The notes beneath the pieces are model-generated. The model was not told the origin of the DNA, made no database searches, and was given only the letters and a program-made list of their open reading frames with translations. Of a stretch of DNA of 64,000 bases, positions 44,394-55,670 are shown one piece after another. Source of the DNA: Corylus avellana. Taxonomy: Eukaryota; Streptophyta; Magnoliopsida; Fagales; Betulaceae. The translations under genes and the position numbers were made by a program. Location of the stretch: positions 806,001 to 870,000 of the forward strand of contig NC_081548.1 of the NCBI RefSeq assembly GCF_901000735.1, in the 5' to 3' direction. The number at the start of each line of letters is the position of its first letter. The first letter of the stretch is position 1.

Positions 44394-47300
44394 ATGTCCG
44401 TGACTTCGACCGTGCAAACTCCGCTGCTATTAGACGCCGTCGATGGTGCCGTTGACTACAAAGGCCGTCCGGTCTTCCGATCCAACTCCGGCGCCTGGAG
44501 ATCTGCATCCTTAATTATTGGTAACATTCGCACCCAATCCAACTCAACAAAATCATCGTACTAACGATTGATCAACGCAAACGAGGAATTTTTTTGAATT
44601 TGATTGTTAGACTGTGCGTTTCAGGTGTTGAAATAGCGGAGAGGTTCGCGTACCATGGGATCAGCGCCAACCTCATAACGTACTTGACTGGGCCGCTGGG
44701 CCAGTCAACGGCCACCGCCGCCCAGAACGTGAACGTGTGGGACGGAACGGCGTCGTTGCTTACGCTTCTGGGTGCGTTCGTGGCCGACTCCTTTCTCGGC
44801 CGCTATCGCACCATTGTCGTCGCTTCTCTCATCTACATCCTGGTCCGTCTCTTGCTATTTTTATTTTTATTGGGACATTAATCTTTTGCATGGGTTGATT
44901 TGAATTTTCACTTTTCTTTATTATTATTATTATTGATTAAAAAAATTCAGTTAGCTTTGCTTCTATCTGTGTTCTTTTTACTGGTTTCTAATTTGAGTCC
45001 TGTTGTTAGGAAATCCCAGAGTTCTATTTTCTTAATAAGTTGTATCAGCTTATTTTGATTTTTTTTTTTTTTTTTTCTCCTAAATAGGATATTCCCTAGT
45101 AAGCTAAATCTTTCTTACTTAAATAAGTCATGCTTTATTCTATAAATTCAGCGTTGATGCCATATCGCCATTGTGAGAGGAAAAAATATAATTTTGCCTA
45201 AGTTAATTGGAGGTTGTTTTCCCAAAAGTGGCTAATTGGAGGTTGACCCAATTTATCCCTTTTTTTTTTTTTTTTTTCCTTCATTCGGTCCCTATCATTC
45301 GGTATTAGGTCCATTTGATTTCCTAATTTTCCTTTTTCTCCTATCATTTTTTTCTTTAAACCCATAAAAAAAAATTAAAAAAAAAAAAAAAACAATAGAA
45401 AGTTGATGGTGTCTGTATGGGGGTGCTGTCGTGCGAAGTGGATCGTGTGTTGTGCCGGTGGTGGGGTTGTGCTCAAAACCATGTGGTGGGCTGTGTGCTG
45501 TGGGGTGTCCGAGGTGATTTGGTGTTGTGCTAGGCGTGGAAGGAGCCACCAAGTGGTGGAGCGGCATGAGGGGAAGCCAATAATCGTGTGTTGAAGGAGG
45601 TAGAAGAAGAATTCAGTTTGGCTACACAGATTACTTGTCCAGGAGCAGCATTGTTTTGCTATTGAAAGTTGAAACCCTAGGTAGGGTCAACAGTAATGAA
45701 ATTGTGAAAAAGAAAAATCACCTCTCAAAAAAACGATGGGTGGAGTTTTTTAAAAACCTTGGGCTTCGGTAATCCGTAGATGATCGTGGCTGGGAAAGCG
45801 ACGAAATATATAAATGGGTGTCCAAGTAATTTGGAAAACAAATTAGGGTACTTCTATTTTGTATCAGTGATTGGGGTATTTCAAAACATTTCGAATTCAA
45901 GAGAGGAAGAAAACAGTGATGTTTATCAAAATAATAGAAAAAAAAAAAAAAAAAATTGAAAAATATTATTTAATTAAAATATAATAGAATAGAGAATCTG
46001 TTGGAATGTGTATAGAAAAAGCAGTTTCTAAATTAGAAATTTACACTTTTTCACTAGCTGTTTTAGCTAGTATTGCTAGAGATGCTCTAAACAATTAAAT
46101 TTTATTGTTTGTGACTAATGTGGCTATGCCACAACAAAATCAATAAAAGAAGGTAAGTAGAAAAACTTATTAGATACCAGGGTCTAATAAGTTCTACTTA
46201 CTATTGGATTTAAACTAATAAACTGCCACGTCACTTTGTAAGGGGTTAAAGTAAAAGTTATAGGACCCCAACCATTTTCCTCGTAATTTTGAAGTGTTTT
46301 AATTAACTGTTTAGGATTTTGTTATTTCAGTATTTACAGATCCTTAATTTATTGTTTCTCTCTAAATGCTATGCTAACAGAATCCTAATTATGTGATTAA
46401 AAATGATTGTTAGCATTTTAAGAACTCCATGGTGGAATTCTTAGAGGAAGATACTGATCCCAGTGTCTTTCAGGGTTTTGTTTTTAAACTTTAACCGTGT
46501 TTGACTTCTAAGGATGAATCACAGGGACTTGGCTTGTTGACTCTGTCGTCAATGTTTCCTTATCTCAGATCATCTGACTGCCAAGACACCAGTAAATTTG
46601 TTACATGTTCTCCACCTCAACCCCAAGTAATCTTATTCTTCTTCTCTCTATACCTAGTAGCACTTGGGCAAGGGGGGCATAAGCCTTGTGTTCAGGCTTT
46701 TGGAGCAGATCAATTTGATGGGCAAGATCCAGAAGAGTGCAAAGCCAAAAGCTCGTTCTTCAACTGGTGGTATTTTGGTATGTGTGTAGGTGGCTTAGCA
46801 TCACTTTTAATCTTGACCTATATACAAGATAACCTTAGTTGGGGTCTTGGTTTTGGAATCCCTTGTATAATGATGGTGGCTGCACTAGCTATTTTCTTGC
46901 TTGGAACTAGGACCTACCGGTATAGCATCCAAGGGGAAGAGAAAAGCCCATTTATGAGAATTGGTCAGGTGTTTGTTGCTGCAGTAAGGAATTGGAGAAC
47001 CACCCCTTCAGCCATAGCTATTGAAGAGGAAGCTCATGGAACCTTGCCTCACCGGAGCTCAGAAGAATTCAAGTAAGATAAATAACTGTCAGCATAGTTT
47101 TCTTGATTAAAAAACAGAAATATAAAAGGTACATGCATGTTAGATTCAATGTAGAATTTGTTATATATCAAGAATTATACATTTTTTCTCTCATAGGATT
47201 CACAATGTCCTTAATTGTCACGCCCCCAAATTGGGTAAATTAAGAGGGTGCGAAACTCAGGCGTCCGTGATCATAGTGTAAATCGTGTCATTAATTGTGA

Positions 47301-49249
47301 CTTTTAAAATACATGCATCCGTTAGAAAATTTCCTAGCATTTATTTCAAAATCATTAGGTTAATAAGAAGAATATTTATATCATTTTCGGGAGTTTTAAA
47401 GTGTTTACTTACCTGGATGTCAACACATGGAAAAAGTGCCCCTTCACTTGAAACCATTCATAATTTTATTTTTAGAACAACTCTCCTCCCCACTCTCTCA
47501 CCCATTTAAAGTCCCTAAACTCGACTAGATGCTAAGCTCTAAGCTGTCCAATAATGAAAATTTTGGACAACCCTTAGTTTGCTCTTTATTTTATCGAACT
47601 CCAAAATAAAATTCATTTTTAGTCCATGTGTCCTAAATATATAAATCAATTTTAAATGGAACAGAAAATCTACTTACTTAAGTCTATCATTAATATTCTT
47701 ATTAGGTAATTATGAGCGGGTTATCACACTAATTCCTTCTTCTTCTTTTTTCATAAATACTACTCAAACTTTTCTTTTATTTTATTTTTACTCGTGGCAT
47801 CTAATATGAGTCCACCTCCTGTGTATTTGTAGTGAGCCAAGCTTTTTTTTTTTTTTTTTTTTTTGGTTCACATTCTTTTGACATATGAACAATTTTTCCA
47901 ATGATTTGAATTACTATATGCTGCCAGGGCATCATTTACCATTATTTTATTTGTTCCTTTGCACTATCATGCAGTTTTGAGATGCTTCATTTTTGAAAGA
48001 AGTTTTGGTCATGATGCTGAGCAATCCGTGGTATATTGTTTACTTAAACTAATCACGCTAGCTTGCTATGATTCCTAACTATTAGGGGACTCTGGCAGAC
48101 TTATGGCAGTCTCTCACCATCCAATTGGGGTGGCCCCCAAAGGGGCTAATGGTAGAATTCAAACCTATATGAACTTTCTGTGATAGTTTAATGCAAGCCA
48201 AGGGGCGACTCAGCCTAACTCTTTGAGGTTAACTTCTTATTATGACACTAAAGGAACCTCCATTAATATTACTAACTAAACTCAGACCACCTTACGGGAT
48301 TCATAGTTGTTGGAGAACTTTCGCTCTTCGTGTGGATAAACCAATGACAGCTAACTTGTCAAACAACTTTTTAATTGGTTGTTTACATCAAAACTCATCT
48401 CTAATAGTGATTTTGATTTTCTGATATGGTAGGTTCCTCAACAAAGCGTTGCTTGCACCAGATGGTTCTAAGGAAGATGGGAAGGTGTGTAACATTAGCG
48501 AGGTTGATGAAGCAAAAGCAGTTCTTAGGCTTATCCCAATATGGGTGATAAGCTTGGTGTATGCTATTGTGTTTACCCAGCCCTTGACTTTCTTCACCAA
48601 GCAAGGGGCTACCATGGACAGAACAATTGTGTCGGGCTTTGATGTACCGGCCGCTGCTCTTCAATCCTTTGTCAGCCTTACCATTGTCGTCTTTATTCCC
48701 ATATATGACCGCATTTTTGTGCCCATAGCAAGAGCTTTCAGCAGGAAACCCTCTGGTATCACAATGCTGCAGAGAATTGGAATTGGGATGCTTCTATCTG
48801 CTATTTCCATGGCCATTGCAGCTCTAGTTGAGATGAAGAGGCTCAAAACTGCTCAAGAATATGGATTAGTTGATTTGCCAAAACTGACTGTCCCAATGAG
48901 CATATGGTGGTTGGTTCCTCAATACATCTTGCGTGGGATTGCTGATGTTTTCACCGTGGTTGGTCTGCAAGAGTTTTTCTATGATCAGGTCCCAAACGAA
49001 TTGAGGAGTGTGGGTCTCAGCCTCTACATGAGCATTTTTGGCGTGGGGAGTTTTCTAAGCAGCTTCCTTGTCTCTGTCATTGAGAAAGCAACTGGTGGGG
49101 ATGGTGGAGATAGTTGGTTTGCCAATAATCTGAATCGGGCACATCTTGATTACTTTTATTGGTTTCTTGCCGGACTTAGTGTAATAGAACTGGCCGCTTA
49201 CTTGTGCTTTGCAAAAGCTTACATTTATAATAGAGGAAGCAAGGTATGA
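44394..49249 (+). CDS. NPF gene 8: NRT1/PTR-family (NPF5-type) transporter
   Basis: Exons 44394-44520, 44625-44842, 46525-47072 and 48433-49249 join (introns 104, 1682 and 1360 bp) into 569 codons plus TGA. The protein starts [20 protein letters not shown]1 reads [15 protein letters not shown] (His after FAY, as in gene 7). [17 protein letters not shown]7 [18 protein letters not shown] (Ala to Thr, Ser to Leu relative to paralogs) and [13 protein letters not shown] (an Arg inside the TM10 region) are distinctive. The C-terminus is RGSKV. The frame is intact, but the charged TM substitution may affect function. Part of its intron 2 recurs between the assembly gaps at 59782-60876. Confidence 0.92.
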
Positions 49250-50022
49250 ATGCAGTCTTCTGCAACTGCAATTGTTGTGACACAAGTCATTGGTTGTATG
49301 GGATGGGAAACTTGTTATTAGAACAAAAAGAAAAGGAAAAAACAGAAAGACTGTTGAGATGTGTAAATAAAATTCCAATTGTACATAGAATATTTGGGGT
49401 CTCCCGTTGGAATTTTATTAGGGGATTCAAGAACTATTATATTGAGATGTGTAAATATTCATTTTCACAAATATTGAGAGGGGTTTCTTGCTCGGGAAGT
49501 TTATTTTGAACGCAATCCATAGCATTAGGCACTGTAATTTTTGACACATTTTGCAAATTTAACACAAAATTAACGAGTTAAGATTAAAGGGTTTGACCCT
49601 TTTATTAATGTCTTAAACACGACCTATATATACTCAATTGGGAAGAGAAATTGAGACCTCTAGGCACAATAGTTGAAAAAAGAAAAAAGTAAAAAGCAGC
49701 ATGCATGTGCGGGCTCCAACAACAGACAGACATGCATGATGATTGATTCAAGTATTTCAAATTGTTAGCCGTGTGTCATCACAGCTTTAACGAAGTCCTA
49801 AGAAGTTTATTGCCCCGAGGATTAATGAGTATTGAGTGCTCTAATTGAATCAAAGACCTCTTCTTTCTGTCCCTTCCATTGAAAACTTTTCATGCTATTT
49901 ACGTGCCTTGTGAGAACACCTTCTGTAGCTTGCTCACCAAATCTACTCATTCATGCTTTATTATCAAAACATCAAACCCAAAATGAGCTGTCTCCTTTTT
50001 ACCCTAGCTTCACTGCTTCCCT

Positions 50023-50023
<1 letters not shown>

Positions 50024-50074
<51 letters not shown>
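50024..50074. repeat. Compound (TA)n(GA)n microsatellite
   Basis: About nine TA units run directly into about sixteen GA units. Confidence 0.95.
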
Positions 50075-50077
<3 letters not shown>

Positions 50078-50108
50078 TTTATGCTAAGAATCCAATCTAA
50101 ATTGTAAT

Positions 50109-50230
50109 CTAATGCTGCTTCTGCTCCATTCCCACCGGAGCCAAAAGCTCAACTCTCATGGGTTTCCTCCACATGTACTTAAAACCAATGTAATCTTTCT
50201 TTGTTTCGGCTCCAAGCATCCTTTTGACAG
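50109..50230 (-). pseudogene. Orphan terminal exon, minus strand, unrecognised
   Basis: On the minus strand an acceptor-like 'caaagtccctag' precedes about 40 codons ending in TAG at 50109-50111. The translation contains VKRMLGAETKKDYIGFKYMW followed by RKPMRVELLAPVG. Composition and codon pattern look like real protein. No upstream exon is visible, and I do not recognise the family. Confidence 0.35.
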
Positions 50231-53200
50231 CTAGGGACTTTGTAGTACAAATAAACCATCATGTTTAAATCAATGTTTTTTTAAATTGAGGTGTGTTTAA
50301 AATACATACGATTTTTAAAATATACAAGTATTTTCTATTAGAATATATGGTATATATTCTTTTATAGATATGAATTTCTTCCTCTTTCTCTAACCCAATT
50401 CCCTTGAACATTAATTACAGATGGTTTCTTGCTCTAATAATATTGCTAGTTTTTTTATATAGGTGAAATAATTAAAAATGGAATATTGGCCAATTAATAT
50501 GCTAAGTTGATGTTGAAAATCGATGCCTAGACTAAGGATGACCATTACTTAAATTAGCAGCCTTATTTGAAAATCATTTATTTCCAGCTGGATCCTCCTG
50601 TTTTTCAATACATAAAGATTTCAAATGAATCTGTATCACAATCATCCATATATATATATGATTGAAGTTATACGAATAGATACCAATTGTCGTTGGAAAC
50701 GTTGGATTCCAATGGTTAGTTGGATCTGACCTGTCACCAAAAGACACCTCATTGCTTAGGCCACTGCTTAATCATTGGCACTCCCAACTATTTTGCTCAC
50801 AAAAGTATCTTATAAATATTTATTAGTGTATTTAATTGCACTTGTAATTATTAATTACCATACTAGCTAGGTATTGTTTGGTTCAACTAATTAGTTCTAC
50901 GTTCTTATCCACTTTTTCTGTCCTTTTTTTTCTTGTCCCAATATCAGATATTATTTATTTATTTATTTAATAAGAAAAGTACCCAAATTAGATAATATTA
51001 GATTGACTCTCTAAATTAATGATGTGTCATCGATACGGTGATCGCAATATATAAACATGTCGCAAAATTATTGGATATGACGTGATATTCTGTGAGAAAT
51101 GTAAACCTTAAAAGTATAACTGAACGGAAAATTACGTTTTTTTCTCTCAATTTTTATTTTTATTTTTTATAATTTGGCTCGTAGACTAAAATTTCTGGTT
51201 CCGTCCGTAAACAGGAAGTATGCTAATTTCTAGAAATATGGTGACATGCATGATGAAAATAGCCTTTTGAGAAGTCATGAATCTATGATGGTGACATGAA
51301 TAAAAATAGCCAAGAGATCAATGACTGCAGCTGCACGTAACACAAAACAAAGAATTTTAAAAGGAAAATAAAAATAAAAAATAAAGAAAATAGTGACATT
51401 CATATTTCTAGACGCCATTCTTGACAGTAAACAAAGAAACATCATTATGGGAGATAAAGAAAAAATAAATAAAGAGATAAAGGTTAGATAGAGATAATCA
51501 ACAAATTGAGAATACATCAATTCAATCAACTTGTATACAAAGTTGGGCACCACACGAAAACTATCTTGTCAAAAAACAATTCTGCAGGCCCATTGAATTC
51601 CAAAACCAAGATAAAAACCAGTAAAACAAGTGTGATCCCGAATCTTCCTTTTTTTATTTCTTTCTTTTTTCTTTTTTTTTAAGAAGATAAAAACTATTAA
51701 ATAAAATATGAAAGATAAAGTTTTTTTTTTTTTTTTTTTTTTTAAATTGGGTTCGAATTAATTTCTTTTAACTCAGTCTATTAACTTTACATGTGTCCAA
51801 AATAAACGTGAGAATCACATGCTTTATAAAAAATAGATACAGAACCTTGAACCACCCATGACCCAACTCCATATATATAAACTTAGTATTGCTTTGAAAG
51901 TATCTCATAATGTCAATTTTCGTGCACATATTTTAGCCAAATGGACTGCTTTTCATCTTATTTTTGAAAGCATTCACACAAGATCTCATATTCTTTCTTT
52001 CATCCGCATCAGAAATGAGAAAGATCATCTCCTGTAGTCATTTTTCCTCATTCAATTAGAAAAAAGAAAAAAAAAAAAAAAAGTATTGCTTCTATATCAA
52101 TATATAGTTCTTCAATGGGTTGTAAAGGCTTTTGGTGTCGATGAATCTGTTAGAGATGAATTGCTTTTCTTTTCCATATATTATGGGATATTTCACTTGG
52201 AGGCCTAGGAATTTATTAGCTCTGATTTTAAAGCTGATAATTTTTTGCTCAACTTGTGAACTTGACACGAATTTCATATGAAATTAGCGAGTAAGGATTA
52301 AAGAGTATAACTCATTTAATTAAATGGGCAAAGTTCTTAATTGACATATATAGTTTTATACTTATATCTTGACACTACCCGAACTTGACACACAACATTT
52401 AGGGCTGCCAATATTTTAACATGACCAATGAACATGACATAAGCTTAATACAAAATTATGAGGCTAAAATTGAGAGGTCTAACTTGTTTAATTAAATAAG
52501 TCGGGTTAGAATTAACATATATAGCCTTATACACATATCTCCACACAGCCTAAATCCAACACGCGAAAATGAATTGCCATCCCTAAACCCGATCATATTC
52601 GTTTATTTCTTTAATTAGGGTCAAGAGATAAGTACTTGGTAACTAGATAACTACTAACTTCTTTGTCTTTGAAAAGTCTACAGAAATTACATTAAAATTT
52701 CATATATAGAGCCGGTGACTTGGATATCATTTATGGTTGACGTGTGCTAATAAAACTTCTAGAGATAAGTACTTGGTATTTGGTAATTATCTACTAACTT
52801 CTTTGTCTTCGAAAGTCTACAGAAATTACATTAAAATTCCATATTGGCTTTGATTGTTAATGATTTTTAGAGGGTTGTCTGTTCTAATATGACAAATACA
52901 AATGTAATTTTGAATAATTTGTGTTTTGAATTGTTTATTAATATTTTTATTTAAAAATAAAAAAACGTTAACAAACGAAGTCAATGTAGCGTCACCTGCA
53001 ATAGTTTGTCATTATCGCATGCATGGAAAATTCCTCTCATATTTAAGTGTTTGAAAATTTGGCCCCTTTACAAGTTTGATAGTCACAGAATATAAGCATC
53101 TAGATTAACTAATTAAGTTGAAGTACAACAACAATCTCTTTCATATTTCAGAAATTTGTGGTTTAAGTTTTTCTAAGTAATTTAAATCTACTCACTGATT

Positions 53201-55499
53201 TGGATTTGGGGAAATAGTCCTCTACACAAACAAGGGATGATGGCCTGCAATTAATAATAAGTGGGTAATGTAGAAATTAAGAAACTACCAAACAAGTTGA
53301 CGGATTATAGGGGGATCCCAAATTTCATTGACAGTCTATTCTTAGATTCCATGCATCACAAGTTTATTAATTATCATAATTTTTGGTGTAAGGTCACTTT
53401 CATAGATGATTTCCTAGCCCCAAGGGGGAAAATGCCCTTCCATTTTTGACCGTTTGTAGATGAGGAGGGACATGTCTAGAAGATGAATAGGTTCTTATTT
53501 GGTCACAAGCTAAGAGTTTCGAGTATTGCCAAGTACTACAATTTTTACTACACATTAATTATTAAAATGTGAACTGTCACATGATGTTTGTTTTAAGGGT
53601 ATTACAACTTTTATTATACACATGTCTCGGCCCCTAAGAGTTTTGAGAATTGTCGTGAAATTCACACGACATTGATTATTTTAGTAATATTACAACTTTT
53701 ACTACACATGTCCTGACCCCTGAGAGTTTTGAGAATTGACGTGACAATGGACATGTATCGATTAGGGTTTGCTTGGGAATGACTCTTTTGGGTCAATGGA
53801 ACTGTTTGTTGATTGTTAGAATAATCCTGGAGGTTGAGATTTCCTTTTCATAAAAATGTTTCAGTACTGCTTCTCAACTGGCTAATAACTGGAAATGAAC
53901 CTTTGAATCCTTTTGTAGTTACAAGTGATTACAATGAATCCAACTGATAATTGCAACCCTCAAAAGGTTGCCTCTTATGAATGAACACTCTTCTAAGCAT
54001 AATATTATAATTTTCTTCTTTTGTTTGCATTATATTATTAATTATAAGTACTATCTTATTCAATTTCATATTGTGTCTCTTTGGGTCCGCTTAATTTGTA
54101 GTTTTAAAACGTGCGATTTCATAATGCGAATTTTAAAAAAACGCAATTAAGCGTTAGATAAAATCCCGATTTTGCTTTTAAAATCGTGCATTTTTAAAAA
54201 CGTACTTCCTTACTTATAATTTGAAAACACATATTTTTTACGTTTTTAAACTGCTATTTTTTACAAACACAATTCTAAATAGTACGCTTTCCGTGATTCT
54301 TTTAAATGTGTTGAAATATGTATAAACTTCTTAGTTGGCAACTAATTTTTTTTATAGTATGCCGTGTATTGGATTTTATTCTTATAGAAGCATAGGTATA
54401 AGGCTACTTATTTATTAATTAAACAAGACAAACTTTTTAATTCTAACATACTAATTTTGTGTTGAATTCCTGCGGAACTTGCAAAACATTGTTAGCCCTA
54501 ATTTATACTTTTTATGTAAGAGATTGTTCTTAGTTTTGTTTCACAACATGTCCAATTCTTTTGTATGTACAAAATTCACAACCCTGTCTTTTGTGATCAG
54601 CAAGTGGTGCTGGAAAGTCATATGCCAACAAATTTTGGAATCGTTTCATTTTTATCTTCTTCCTCATTATAACCATTTATTTATTATCAATTTGTCCAAC
54701 GATTCCCATTCACTCTTTATAGAAACTGGTGTATTTTTTAATAGAAACTGGTGTCTTATCAAGGTAAAAGATGTCTGAACAGAACTATCTATTCCATGAT
54801 GATGACAATGATTTAATGGCCAATCCAAAATAATGAGACGAGATGATATTGATTGAATTTTGTGCAATAAGGAAAAGAGAGATTACATGGAATATTTCTC
54901 ACTGTTAATTTTAATGGGGATGAAATAAAAATGCATCTAAAAATTCTATTAGAAGCGACGCACTTTGTAAACATGATGCGCTCAGTGGTTAGCACTTCCG
55001 GAGATTTTGTTGAATGTCCATCTTTGGAGAATCCGGTGCTACTGATGGGATGATAGGGACAAAAGTTCAATCATAGAAGAACTAAGGCTTGTTGATGGCT
55101 AGAGTGATGATGAGAGAGTCCCCTTCCAATATGAGAGACCGGCCGGCAGCCGCTTCAAGCTGCAAATTTAACTACTAAAAGGAGCATTTGAGCTTCTTTG
55201 GCATTTGCTTCCAAAGATGCAGCCTATTTATGACAACTGAGATCGATAATGTGTAATCTTTCCCTTTTTCCTGTAATTTGCATAAAAAGAAAAGGGAAAA
55301 CTAAGATTAAGTAAAAGACTCTTTTGACAATAGTCTAAAGAGTTTTTTGGGTATAACTTTTCAGTCTTTGAAATCTTAGGAAATAAAAAAAAGGGTTGGA
55401 CGGTGCATCTTCTGTGCTTTATAATTTAATTTTTAGTTAGTAAGTACTTTTCCATGTAATATATTTACTTCTCTATATAGTGATTAACTTATTTTTGTT

Positions 55500-55670
55500 A
55501 GAGTAATGCTAGAGATCATCTTTTTATCCTATTAAACCTGATGTGGCTTCAAAATCACCATTAAACTTTAGATGAATCATACTTGAATTTTGATCTAATA
55601 GTGATTCTAAAAGCTACATCAGCTTTAGAATAATAAAAAAAGGATAGAAAGATGGTTTCTAACATTACTC
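55500..55670. mobile_element. Fold-back MITE, about 170 bp, 8-9-bp TSD
   Basis: The arms GAGTAATGCTAGAGATCATC and GATGGTTTCTAACATTACTC are imperfect inverse complements, with 'tttttatcct' and 'aggatagaaa' inside. The 8-bp flank TTTTTGTT is repeated at 55492-55499 and 55671-55678. Confidence 0.7.

Larger units (their letters stand above)
49250..55499. other. Gene-poor AT-rich region
   Basis: 49250-49380 is gene 8 3' UTR. The remainder is AT-rich, with the microsatellite at 50024-50074, a minus-strand orphan exon (50109-50230) and a transcript-like patch at 54840-55230. In that patch a short frame (L-E-A-T-H-F-V-N...N-P-V-L-L-M-G-stop, about 54950-55050) looks exon-like but is unrecognised. 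The phrases 'cactaattttatattgggttc' (split: cactaatttt / atattgggttc) and 'attaaacgaatc' recur in related forms near 52270, 52450 and 56980, suggesting an old dispersed repeat. No supported gene is seen. Confidence 0.5.

Noticed and set aside
54975..55015. tRNA D-arm-like 'gctcagtggttagc'
   Set aside because: No T-arm or B box within the expected distance and no acceptor pairing.
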